The notes under the pieces are model-generated. The model did no database searches, was not told the origin of the DNA, and was given only the letters and a program-made list of their open reading frames with translations. From Gentiana macrophylla (lineage: Eukaryota > Streptophyta > Magnoliopsida > Gentianales > Gentianaceae), in assembly GCA_026214975.1 (NCBI GenBank), contig CM047814.1, forward strand, positions 18,685,541-18,749,540: a DNA stretch of 64,000 nt, in the 5' to 3' direction. A program made the translations under genes and the position numbers. Positions 45,199 to 55,134 of the stretch are shown here, one piece after another (positions within the stretch are counted from its first letter, which is position 1; every line of letters begins with the position of its first letter).

Positions 45199-45388
45199 TA
45201 TTAGCTGTATATACGTATCTCTTTGTATTTGTGTATTTATGCCATTTATTTATATTTAGCACAATTAGTGGAGTAATGTATGTAGCTGTAATTATAGACA
45301 TATTCTTTTGTAATTCAGTATATATACTCTGTAACACTCAACAAGTTTGAATATAGAAAAAAATCATAATTTCTAAAACACTCTGTTA
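45199..45388 (+). repeat. copia B 3' LTR
   Basis: 190 bp, TATTAGCTGTATATACG to CACTCTGTTA, preceded by the polypurine tract GAGGGGTGG and followed by TTTTC (45389-45393), the target duplication matching 31531-31535. Confidence 0.9.
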
Positions 45389-45393
45389 TTTTC

Positions 45394-46262
45394 GACTCCT
45401 ACTCTCAAACTTGTCGCCTTTATGATGCTGATTATGCACATAACACGGGCATCCCAGGACACGAATCATATCTAGATTAAGAGTTTTACCAAATAAAACT
45501 TCATACAGGGTTTTAAAATCAAGAACAATTGATGATGTCCTATTAATCAAATAGCACGCCGCAAGGACACACTCACCCCAAAACCGTATAGTTAAATGTC
45601 CATCAAACCGAAGGGCCCTCGCCACATTCAAAATATGTTGGTACTTACGCTCTACACGACCATAATGTTGGGGTGTACCAACACAAGATGTTTCAAATAT
45701 AATTCCACGCTCTCGAAAATTTGAAAGCAAGCGCTTAAATTCTGTCTCGTTGTCACTACTCACTCGGGATATTTTCCGATTAAACTGACGGTCAACTAAA
45801 GCAAAAAATTCCAAGAAAGAAAACACAATAAGTAAACCCACACACACCGATAAAAATCGTCAACAATTGTCAAAAAAATAAGAGGCTCCACAAGAGGAGG
45901 ATGTGTGATAGGGGGAGGTTTTTAGGTAGTATCTATACACGGTGTGGAGACACGTGTCGCATCACATGGACCGTCTGTTTTTAAACTGGATTTAAACTGT
46001 GTAGTCTGGATCATTCTACATGTCAACTCACTCCAAAGGAGTCACCACCTAAAAATTTCCCGGGCCCCCATCAATCACAATGTACTAATTCAAATATCCT
46101 ACCGGCTCTATTCTGACTCAGCAGAAAACTATTGCGGGATTGTTTCGCACGAAAGCAAGAGTCACAACCATCTTTATTCAAAACACCAGAAAAACTAAAA
46201 TTTGGAAATTTCCTAAGGATCTTTTCTGAAGGATGTCCCATTCTCTTGTGCCATAGATCCAT
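45394..46262 (-). pseudogene. copia C integrase with MITE insertion
   Basis: Sense is minus. The zinc domain MDLWHKRMGHPSEKILRKFP ... CDSCFRAKQ is at about 46262-46130, and VHCD (first catalytic Asp region) at 46075. A MITE sits at 45914-46061. The core then resumes with the FLTIVDDF-like stretch, NETEFKRLLSNFRERGI (second acidic region written SSDNETEF) and TPQHYGRVERKYQHIL with the Glu. WGECVLAACYLINRT and GDKFESRSRK end at the copia B junction. Frameshifts exist near 45847. Catalytic residues are recognisable; the reading frame is not continuous. Confidence 0.8.
45914..46061. repeat. small MITE in copia C integrase
   Basis: About 148 bp with imperfect inverted ends, GGAGGTTTTTAGGTAGT on the left and, in complement, GGGAAATTTTTAGGTGGT on the right. 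Removing it and one GGG (45911-45913 / 46062-46064) restores the integrase reading WGPY..SS. The short duplication of GGG is suggestive but ambiguous in a G/C run, so superfamily is not assigned. Confidence 0.6.
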
Positions 46263-46429
46263 AGAATCATCACCACGAACTGCTAATGGAAAACAAATAG
46301 TCCGTCCGCCCGTTCATCCACTCCAATCGGCGTCCTCGTCACTTTGTCCTATATCACACATAGAGAATTTGTCAGCTGAACTGTATAGTTATTTTCATCC
46401 GTCAGTTGAATAAGAGACAACAAATTGCA

Positions 46430-46780
46430 ATTTAACTATGGAACAAACAAAACACATGGTTAAGGCACAAATTTTCCGATAAAATTGCAGTCCCCTCATG
46501 CGTAGCAATCGAGGTACGGCCATCGGGTAACCCGATGATACATTGTTGAATTTTCTTGGCATTACTCAACAAATTCACATTGCCCGTAACATGATGTGTT
46601 GCCCCGGTGTCAAGGATCCATGATTTCTCACTTGCCAAACAATCTCGTATTTTCGATAAATTTAAAATATCCAAAATACCTTACCACTGGGTTGGTGTTA
46701 AATTGGTCAAACAAGCCTGGTCTGATGTGAGTGGGGGTGTAACTACCGGAATTACTGCATGTGGAGTAGATCATCGAGTG
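46430..46780 (-). pseudogene. copia C gag end and protease
   Basis: On the minus strand the frame reads THIRPGLFDQFNTNP and ILNLSKIRDCLASE, the end of gag, then the protease site SWILDTGATHHVTGN (about 46620-46575) and CIIGLPDGRTSIATHEG. The gag-end part (46780-46680) shares a frame with the upstream PH fragment; a shift at about 46670 puts the protease in another frame. The capsid region and zinc knuckle of gag are missing. Confidence 0.8.
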
Positions 46781-47039
46781 ACTGGATTCCTCTAACCAAA
46801 AGAGCTTACCTTGCTTCAATACGAACCAACAACGTCGCCAATTCTTAGTGTACTCGCCTTGCTTTGATAGCCCACCGCTTCGCTCTGGATTTGACCAGAA
46901 TTCGATGCCGCCGTAGTCTTCGTTGGGGATGGATGTTCCGGTCAATGCTCCGGTCACCGTTTTCCATTACCGGTGCGGTGAGACGATCAAACAATGCCTG
47001 ATTTCGTCCTTCAGACGTTGGAGGAAGACGCTCCTTCAT
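46780..47039 (-). pseudogene. captured PH-domain protein fragment in copia C (PH1-like)
   Basis: Plant PH-domain protein 1-like proteins bind phosphoinositides at endomembranes. On the minus strand, EDYGGIEFWSNPERSGGLSK followed by QGEYTKNWRRCWFVLKQGKL match the start and first strands of that PH domain, where W-L-T-KQG-Y-K-WRRRWFVLK is typical. Here GWLTKQG is changed to GGLSKQG and one Arg is Cys. It starts near ATGGAAAAC (about 46978), probably the old gene's start, one frame off. After about 60 residues it passes without stop into copia gag-end sequence. It lies between primer site and protease, where gag should be, so I infer capture by the retrotransposon. No lipid-binding function is expected from half a domain. 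Confidence 0.8.
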
Positions 47040-47090
47040 GTTCCTGTTACATAGATTTTTTTAATTATTTTTTTAGTTTATTATTATTAT

Positions 47091-47103
47091 GGCTCTGATA
47101 CCA
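47091..47103 (-). other. copia C primer binding site, copy 2
   Basis: Minus strand TGGTATCAGAGCC following ATTATCA, as at 5332-5344. It anchors the leader of copia C 52 bp before the ATG at 47039. Confidence 0.85.
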
Positions 47104-47132
47104 TGATAATTTTATGGTGTGATGATCATCAT

Positions 47133-50100
47133 TTATTTTTTTTAACAAAGAAGAAATTTTATTTATAAAAATCTAGCAAGACGCTAGATAACAAAAGGTT
47201 CAGATTACAAATAATATATCCAAGCTGTAGAAAATGCCAATTCACCACACTAAAAAACAAACAAGACAAACTCAACAACTCCAAGCCGAACAAACAACGA
47301 TTCAATACCCAACTAGTCATTATTGTTGCTTGATGAGAGTCAACTTTACTATGCTTCGGTGCATGTTTTAAGCCCCATTTATGACACTTTTGGCTTATTT
47401 TGGGTAGTTTTAGACCGTTTATAGGGCAAAATCGCATTGAGCACTCACTTTGAGGTAAACCGTCACATAGATGGAAAAACTCACCATTTTACGGTATTTT
47501 GACCCTTTTCGAGCCCTAGTTATCTTGCGGAGTTATGCTCGGTATGTGTTTGAATGTTGTGATGCAAGATCTAGGTGAGTTATGAGCCCGGAAGTTAAGG
47601 CACGAGGTTTATAAAGACGAAACCGAAGCCCGGGAATGGAAATTGATCAAAAATAGTTGTTGCTTTCACCATATGTGCACTTCATCAGCCATTTGATCCC
47701 ATATACAAGCATTTTCTGGACTTTCAGTCTTCATGAAAGTTGTAGACAATTTAATTATCTTTCCAACGCACTTTGAATCACTCAAATCGGAGCTCTACAC
47801 GCAAAGATATTGCCAGATTACTGAAGGTGTATCAGCCCAGGAATTTTTGGCGCGCGTTGAATACTTTGGCGCGCGCCAAAGTAGAACAGAGACCTCCCAG
47901 AATCACAGAACAGTTTTGGCGCGCGCCGAGGACTTTGGTGCATGCCAAACCGCTTATCTCACACATTTTGGGCGTTTTAAACAGATTTTTCACCCCATTT
48001 TTCGAGAGGAACTCATACCTAGACTCACTTAGACTCTCTTAGGTCGATTTTCATCACTTTTCTCCCTTAGATTAGCTCATCTTTCACTATCTCTCTTAGA
48101 TTAAACTCGAATTTAACTTAGATTCTAGCTCTCTTTGTTGGATTTTGGCATTTTGGAGTCTTCTTCTTCCCCAAGTGACAATGGGTGTGGATGAAGATTG
48201 ATGTAATTCCAACTTCTCTGCATTTTGGTAACGAAAATCATTTCTTTTCTTGTTTTATGGCTTTGATTTCCTCTTTGATTCTTGTTCCTTTCATTATTAT
48301 GAGTAGCTAAACTTTTCATAGCCAAATTATGTGAAAATTGAAGAAATCACCCTCTAATTGATGAAATTGGGAATGGGTAGTGTTTAATTGTTGTTATATT
48401 GACGAAATCATGTCTTAAAACTTGTTCTTAATGCTTGAATTAGACTGTACACCTAGTTCATGAACTCACACACCACTTTTATAAATGTATGTTGCGAAGG
48501 GGTGTGGGAAAAAGGGTTTTAAGATCGTTATTTACAATTGACTGAGTTGTTTAGATCAATTGGGTAACGAGGTTTGTCGGTGTAAATCGAGCGGCTCTAG
48601 TTCTTAATCTTGTTTCGGTCAGTTAAATCCTTAAAGGCGGACTGTTGAACCGGGCAAAGGGTACTAGGTTGTTGCATGGCGTCTAGTACTATCTTAGGAG
48701 TTTGCACCCATGAACGAGTCGATATAAGCATTAGGATAGTTGGTTGGTAGTTTCCATCCCAAATAATTGGTTAGAGGGGCGAAACTAATCAATTGGATCA
48801 TGGTTTGGCTATGCCTTCTTCCTTATTATTGTTAGTTTTATCACATCATTAGTGTAATTAGAACATGAACCACCTTTGATTAACCTAAACTAAGTTGAAA
48901 AATGACTTTGGTATTCGATTGATTCCTCGTGGCATACGACCTTGCTCGCTACTATAGTGCATCCGACTCGGTACACTGCCGATTAAAGTTGGACTGTCAC
49001 TATTTTGGCCATCATTGCTCAAAGAAAGAGGATTGTTTGTCCAAGTTGTCTAATCGTTGTTGATACTGCTTTTTCTTGTAGTTATCCATGCGAAGCTTCT
49101 TCCTTGAATCTCTCCAAATAAATTGTCGGCATTGGAAACTTTGGAGTTAAAAACAAAAGAGTTTCTAGCCGTCCAAATAGACCAAAAAACAACCTTTTTG
49201 ATAGCATCCCATATTATAGATTTCTCACCATGCCTTGCTGCTAAAGGAATGTAACAGAAGAATGAATCCCAATCCGTAAAATTCAATCTGGGTATCGAAG
49301 TCCAAGCAAAAATCTTGCACCAAATATATGAGGTAAATGAGCAAAAGAGAAATAAATGTGAAATATCCTCATCCACCTCCTTGCAGAAAGGACATAATTG
49401 ATCGTCAACCGCAATACCTCTGTTTGCAACATGAGTGCGTGTGGGAACTCGATTGTGTGCAACCTTCCAATTAAAAATGTTAACTTTTGACGGAACATCA
49501 TCATTCCACCTCCAAGAAAAAGAAATAAAACGATCGTCGAATGCTGACACATTAAGCATGATCTTCTTTAACCGGGCCACTGAAATGATACCATTGAAAC
49601 TAAGCCTCCAAAAGGGTGTGTCGACGTTGCCTGCAATGGGTGATACATAAGAGAGCAAAGCATTAAGAACAATAAATTCCACCAACTCTCTCCCTCTTAA
49701 CTCTCTTCTCCTCTCCCAATCCCAACACCAAACGCCCTCTACAAACCTCCCTCTATCACTCACCACACACTCACTATCTTTCTCAAGTCGAAAAAGTCTC
49801 GGAAAATCTGCTTCAAGAGTACGCTCCACAACCCAAGAATCTTTCCAAAATCTCACTCTATTTCCCATGCCTAGCTTCCATCCAACAGAGGATAGAAGTT
49901 TCACCCCTTTCTTTTCAATGTGGAACACATTTTTTACAATACCGCACCACACTTTACCCTTTCTACTCCTCCCGACTCCCTCACTAAATCCTTCTTCCTT
50001 GCCATACAACGCACTAATAACTTCATTCCACATCACACCATCTTCTATTTTCCACCTCCACCACCATTTTCCTAGTAAGACAATATTTTGCACACCAAGC

Positions 50101-50338
50101 CCCTACCCCAAGCGCCCCTAGCGATTTTTGCTTCAAAATTGTGTTCCAATAAATCCAAGCAGTGTATCTCTCGCCCTTGCCCCCTCCCCAAAAAAATTGA
50201 GCTCCCAATTGTTCTAAGATGCGTATCACAGCAATAGGAGCATGAAAAACAGAGAAATAGTACAAAGGTAGACTCCCTATAACTGCTTTGATCAGTGTCA
50301 ATCTACCTCCCACGGATAAGAGTCTAGCTTTCCACCAC
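47133..50338 (-). mobile_element. 5'-truncated L1-type LINE, copy 2, interrupted by solo LTR
   Basis: Same LINE as at 5379-6893, with the same 5' truncation point and flanking TCATTCAT on the right (50339-50346). The left duplicate has changed (TCATCATTTAT). The two copies are nearly identical. A 1684-bp Athila-type solo LTR splits its 3' UTR. It lies inside the copia C LTR, as in copy 1. Confidence 0.85.
47331..49014 (+). mobile_element. solo LTR of a diverged Athila-type gypsy, inside LINE copy 2
   Basis: 1684 bp, TGATGAGAGTCAACTTTAC to TTTTGGCCATCA, flanked by TTGCT (47326-47330 and 49015-49019). LINE copy 1 has the empty site TATTGTTGCTCAAAG at about 5568. It resembles the LTRs at 14983 and 52394 at the ends but is clearly diverged. 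It contains a run of TTTGGCGCGCGCC palindromes (47845-47949) instead of AAACGCGCGTTT. Confidence 0.92.
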
Positions 50339-50346
50339 TCATTCAT
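49050..50346 (-). pseudogene. LINE ORF2 C-terminal fragment, copy 2
   Basis: As in copy 1 but less disrupted: one frame of 347 codons (50093 to 49050) runs from IVLLGKWWWRWK through WRLSFNGIISVARLKK to the zf-RVT cysteines LCPFCKEVDEDISHLFLFC and the terminal FWSIWTARNSFVF segment. Upstream RLTLIKAVIGSLPLYYFSVF lies in a neighbouring frame. Endonuclease and RT catalytic parts are absent through 5' truncation, so it is inactive. Comparison with copy 1 dates the duplication relative to the solo LTR insertion. Confidence 0.82.
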
Positions 50347-50625
50347 TATCTGATTATCATCACATATATAGATTACAATGTATGCCCTACCACAGTATAA
50401 GCCTTATGTCAACTAATTACAATCACATGTCAAAATGTCAAAAAATTTATATCTATCATGGCCAGAAGCATAGGGACGTGGCGGTGAAAATAAATGGCCT
50501 CCAAACATTTGAATGTGACGAGCATGTGAAGCATAGGGAAAACTCGTATTGAAGAGTTGAGCTTAGATCAACTTGAAAAGCTTAAGTTTGCACAGAAGGA
50601 TATACAAATGAGGGTTTTAAATGAT
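50339..50625 (+). pseudogene. copia C LTR part and shortened MADS-like remnant, copy 2
   Basis: 50339-50440 repeats the LTR piece at 6894-6990. 50450-50625 repeats the MADS-like remnant, with about 55 bp deleted after CATAGGGAAA and a frame change. RIEELSLDQLEKLKFA is still readable. It is cut at 50625 by the Athila 3' LTR; in copy 1 the reading continues past this point (ATGATCACGTGG). Confidence 0.55.
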
Positions 50626-52394
50626 TGATGAGCGTTTATTTTCACCAAACAAATTTATAAAATACTCAAGACAACGGTGACTAAACAAGCTCTCTAACCG
50701 GCAGTGGACTGGGTCGATTGCTAGTATAGCTACAGGAGTCCGAGGTCGATCCCACAGAGAAAGGTGTGTTTGTGAGTACCAAAGTGAACGTAATGCTTAG
50801 TCTAAGTGATCAAAGTTCTTAAGGTTTTGTTTACTACAACGGCACTAAGTGAATCTAACTAACGAGTCTAAAGTTAAAAAAGAGAAAGAAGATTAAACTA
50901 CTCGGTTTTAAAGATAATTAAAGAGACATAGCCGAACCATGATCAAAATAGCTAATATCACCCAAAGGAAAGACAAAACCGGGAGTGTGCAATAACGACG
51001 AACTCTTGCATTCAATTTCACGGGTACGTGCTCCTAATCCCGGTGCTAAGGTCTGAACAACTCTTCCCCAACACCTTATGTCAAGTCAACTAACCTATCC
51101 TAAGAGAGATTCCTTCACAAGACAATCATGCACAAGAGCCGTGTAAACCGTTGAAAACGAGTAGCCTCGCACTACAATGCGATCCTAGAACCCTTTTCCC
51201 ACACCCTCTCTCTGAACAACTCTCAAGAGTGATGTGTGTGATTTTTGACCTAGGTGATCAATCTAGCCCAAATCCGTTATAACGAGTTCTAAGACGTGAA
51301 ATACGCAAGGAACAACAATAAAAAGCACTACCCACTCCCAATTTCATCACCCAAAGGGTGATTTCACTAAATTTCACATGATTTGGCTATGAAGATGTTT
51401 AGCTACACATTATATTAATCAAAACATGCATAAAACAGTAAATAAGAGCCATAACAAGTAAAGAAGAGAGATATACCATAAAATTGCAGAAATTGAGATT
51501 AGATCCAAAAAGTACAAAATAGAGAAGTAATTAAAGGTGGTCTCTTAGTGTTTGGAATGAAAATCTAAGCTAAGAAATGGAAAGATTATGCTAAGATATT
51601 GTTGATTTACACTAGAGAGAGTATTCTAAGCTATTACAAAATTCGAGCAAAAGATGGGTAGAGTTTTGCTAAGAAAAGCTTGATATCTAAGAAAATGTCT
51701 AAGGGGGGTATTTATAGGTGAAGGGAAAATCTGCTGCAAAAAAGGTCCAAACGCGCGTTTAGAAGGTTGGAACGCGCGGTTGGCATCTTCAAACGCGCGT
51801 TTCGCTTAATTTGAACGCGTGCGTTACATAATTTCAAGGCGAGGGCTTGACTGTTTCTTCATCCGAAGCGCGGCGTTTAGGAAGGTTCAAGCGCGTTTAG
51901 GATCTTGGAACGCGCTGTTGGCATGGTTTCCAAACGTGCGTTTAGAGGGCTTCAACTCAACCAAATCAACTTCGAACGCGCAGCGTTTAGGGATTCAAAC
52001 GCGCGTTTGGTGTGTGGAACGTGCGTTTGGAGGGTTCAAACGCGCGTTTGAACCCCTGTTTCCCCCAGTCTTCACTTTTCTCCCTTTTTGACCCTCGTCT
52101 TGCCTCGGTTATGCTTTTTCACCACAAATTGTCATCTTCCGGGTCCTCGAGACACCAATACCCTTCAATATCATAAACAACCACAAACATCCAAATAATT
52201 CCGGAGGGTAAAAGTGCTCGGGAATGGGGTTAATAATAACAAAAAGGGTATGAATTCATCAAAGTGACGGATTCGTTCCCGTGCCATAAGCTCACGATAT
52301 TACCCAGAAACGGTCTAAAAACACCGAGAATGTGCTAAAAGTGGGATAAGCGGGGTGGAAAATGCACCGAATCACGTAAAGTTGACTCCCATCA
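50626..52394 (-). repeat. Athila 3' LTR
   Basis: 1769 bp; on the minus strand it runs from TGATGGGAGTCAACTTTACG (52394) to AAACGCTCATCA (50626). A TATA box (complement of TATTTATAGG) is at 51709-51716. About twelve CGCG-core palindromes (51748-52050) lie upstream of it in sense direction. Preceded in sense direction by the PPT AGTGTGGGGTGGT. Confidence 0.92.
51709..52050 (-). promoter_or_regulatory. Athila LTR promoter: CGCG palindrome array and TATA box
   Basis: About twelve units of AAACGCGCGTTT or near variants, spaced roughly 20-35 bp, end 33 bp before TATAAATACCCCCC (minus strand). The same arrangement occurs in the solo LTR at 15517-15633 and inside this element at 56737-56945. Each perfect unit contains overlapping ACGCGC/GCGCGT cores that fit the published CGCG-box (VCGCGB) of CAMTA factors; binding is a hypothesis. 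Confidence 0.6.
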
Positions 52395-52431
52395 ACCACC
52401 CCACACTTAGCCTTTGCTCGCCTCGAGTAAA
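52395..52431 (-). other. Athila polypurine tract and adjacent hairpin
   Basis: The complement of ACCACCCCACACTT (52395-52408) is AAGTGTGGGGTGGT, the primer for plus-strand DNA next to the 3' LTR. Directly before it in sense is a hairpin TTTGCTCG-CCT-CGAGTAAA (52413-52431, plus strand), with one G-T pair. Confidence 0.7.
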
Positions 52432-55134
52432 TTAGGTGTTTTAAAACCAACCAAGGGATTCAACTTTGTGATGTAGGTGCTACTACTCACACTCTCGAGG
52501 TAACCACAAAGTATGAAACACGAACATATACACACCGGTTATAACATTATCAAGAAAGTGGAGTGTGTGTGGTGCCAAGCTAAAACCAAGTGCTCAAAAT
52601 GATTGTCGGGCTTGAATCCCAACCAAAAGTCCACCAACCGTTTCATACCCACTAGCCTCTCCAATGATCAAGGTTACTAAGTTTGGACACGATCGGGTAG
52701 GACTTGATAGGTTATAATGTTAGGCTAGGGTAATTCGGTTAATCGAAAAGGATATTTTGGGAGGCTGGAGAAAAGGAGTACGAGTGAACCTAATCAACAA
52801 GTGTACCACCTTATCTCTACCATACAAATCATCCAAACTCCTTTTGATTATTATAAAACTTTGGGAACCATAGGATACTGACATACCCAAACTCATTGCC
52901 TAATTCAACTATGTTTCAAGTTTCATAAGGCGAGGTCGAATACAATAGCACCTATCTCACTATCCCAACTCCAACATCATACGTATAACTTTGAGCTCAT
53001 TACTTTGATTCCAACCCTTTATTTTATAAACTCCAAACTCTTATTCATTGAGAACTTTCTAATTTATTTTGAACTTTTGATTGATTGAGTTTTTTTTTTT
53101 TTTTTTTTTTTTTTAGTAAAAGAAGGAATTTCACAGATTTTCCTTTTTCTTTTTGGGCCAAACCCAAACACTAAGCCCAAATGAGCTCCTCTTCTCCTTA
53201 TAGCTCCATAAAAGAAAACATCATTTCCCCCACCCCACACTTGCCTTAGCAAGTGTGGCCTAACAAAAGACTAGGTCCACTCGTAGGGTATGAATGAAGG
53301 GAATGTGACCAAAAATTAAGCTCAGGGTAGGTTTCTGACTACGTAACAAAACGGCTATAAAACGAATGGTGGTCAGACCATTCTATCAAGGCTGAGAGGG
53401 GCTACGAAGGTCTAATGTTGGAGATTAGGTTTATTTGGCTATGGTTGGTCAAAGAGACGCCATGACCGTCATCCCGTGTCCTACTTAGGTAACTCTTTTT
53501 ATTTCGTCTCGAGACCAGTGACATGAGAGGTGGTAGTAATCAAATTGTGCACAAAGTGTAGCTTCACGTGAAATTAATAAACTCTATTCTCAAGATAATA
53601 TCAAACCGCAATGCACATGTTCGGGGTCCCCACTCAGGTGATCACCACTCAAATGTGAAAATAACACACACAACACGGTGTTAAGACCCTTGAAAAATTT
53701 TAAAAATTACCCAAAACTTGACTCGAGCCCGGTCATAGGCTAAGTATACCACAAATAATCCACATTCAACAATAAAAACAATAAAACGGCTAAGTCCCCC
53801 ACCCCACACTTAAACGAAACACTGTCCTCAGTGTGTGAGAGATAAGAGGCGTAAAAGACTTAGCTGTTTGACCAAAAGACCCGGCAGAAAGGCGCAACCG
53901 TGACTCGAAACTCGTGATAGCCTCGTGTGAATCCATCCCGAAACCTAAAGCGAGATCAAGAAACAAAATAACAGCGCATGCACGGGACATAATCCAGCGT
54001 GCTAAAAAGCAAGCAATAGGGTAGCGGGTGCATAAAATAACGAGTCTAAGCCACAGTGATGAGATCAAAGCATAACGAGGGGGGATACGGGATATGCAAT
54101 GGAAGGATACAATCGAATCAAAATAAAGTACAGAACATCCATGCATTAAATATAAGCTAATAAAAACATCCTTGTCATCCCACAAGATGTCGAGCCAATA
54201 AAAAGGAAAACATACACGGTCAAGCGAGGCCTCGGGGCTCAAAAATAAGTGCACGTGCATGCCAAAGTGAAATGTGTCCAAAGTATGATGAAAGAACGTC
54301 AAAAGTAGGTAAAATGTCAAAGTATAAAAGGGACAGACTAGTAAGTAAATATGGTAAGAATTGCATGAAAAACATGCTAGTGCGCTCGCGCTCCATGTCC
54401 CTCAGTCGATGGTGGGATCCGGTGTGCACGATGTTGGTGCAACCACAGCGAAGTTTGCACTCTCGATCTGTGTAGATCCCGCAACACTGTCCTCCGCCTC
54501 TGCGCCTCTGTCATTTGCAATCGTGTGCGACTACTAGCGTGCCCATCGGATCATCCAAATCAAGATCATCAAACCCTCGTCCGGCTCTCTACGAATGACT
54601 CCTCTGTAATCATTTGCAAATCCTCCTCAATCTCTGCGCGGTATCTGAAGCGGTGCAATATCTAGATCCAACTCAGGAAGCTCAACCGCCTCTCCGAGCC
54701 AATACCCGCTGATTTTCCACAATGCCGTTCGGTGTCACCTCGGACTATCCATCCATCTCTCTGTTTGTGTGCAATCGAAGCCCCTGCGCCTCACTAAGCC
54801 ACGGCCCCGGTAGAGGATGTAGAAGGTAGAGGTGAAGGTGTGGTGGAAGGTCGGTGAGTAGAGGAGGAGGTGGGGTATAGTAGTGGTAGTAGTGGAGGAA
54901 ATGATAGGAGGAGGTATGGGTAGGGGTGGTGGAGGTAGTGGAGGTGGTAGGCGGAGGACGGTGTGAATGGGTCGAGGGTGGGCCTAGGGAGGTTAGAAGC
55001 AAAGGCGGGCGTTAAACGGCCTCGGTACCACAGGCTGATTCTTCTTCCTCAGAATCTGATCATCAGGATACTCCTTTACCAACGCTCCCTTGCACAAACC
55101 AAAGATGAGGTAGGGGCACATAATCATCCGACGC
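52432..55134 (-). other. Athila 3' untranslated region
   Basis: About 2.7 kb with no supported gene. It contains two more PPT-like tracts, each paired with a hairpin (53231-53258 and 53797-53834), a run of about 24 T at 53091-53114, and a purine/pyrimidine-biased stretch at 54800-54960. The part nearest 55134 may hold the decayed end of the 3' ORF. Confidence 0.55.

Larger units (their letters stand above)
31536..45388 (+). mobile_element. Ty1/copia 'copia B' (Ale/Retrofit-like), split by copia F
   Basis: A plus-strand copia with short LTRs of 187 and 190 bp, inserted in the copia C integrase with the 5-bp duplication TTTTC (31531-31535 and 45389-45393). Without the nested copia F (33167-42394) it is about 4.6 kb, in the range of Ale/Retrofit elements. 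It has a tRNA-Met primer site (31723-31734), gag, protease, integrase, RT, RNase H and a PPT (GAGGGGTGG, 45190-45198). The LTRs differ at roughly ten positions, so it is clearly older than the Athila insertion. Confidence 0.93.
45394..47103 (-). mobile_element. Ty1/copia 'copia C' (minus strand), gag replaced by PH fragment, interrupted by copia B
   Basis: In sense direction: LTR end, primer site (47103-47091), short leader, an ATG with a captured PH-domain fragment, protease and integrase, then copia B inserted at 45393/31531, then the integrase C-terminus to 31323. RT, RNase H and the 3' LTR are gone. The 5' LTR is split by a LINE (47133-50338). A second copy of its leader is at 5117-5378. 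Several stops lie within protease and integrase. Confidence 0.8.

Noticed and set aside
53091..53114. Long T run as a LINE or SINE tail
   Set aside because: No target duplication or element body next to it; it sits in the Athila 3' region and is probably a homopolymer expansion.
54745..55002. Ser/Thr/Pro/His-rich 85-codon frame
   Set aside because: Low-complexity GGTGGAGG-type purine tract in the Athila 3' region read in complement; no domain features.
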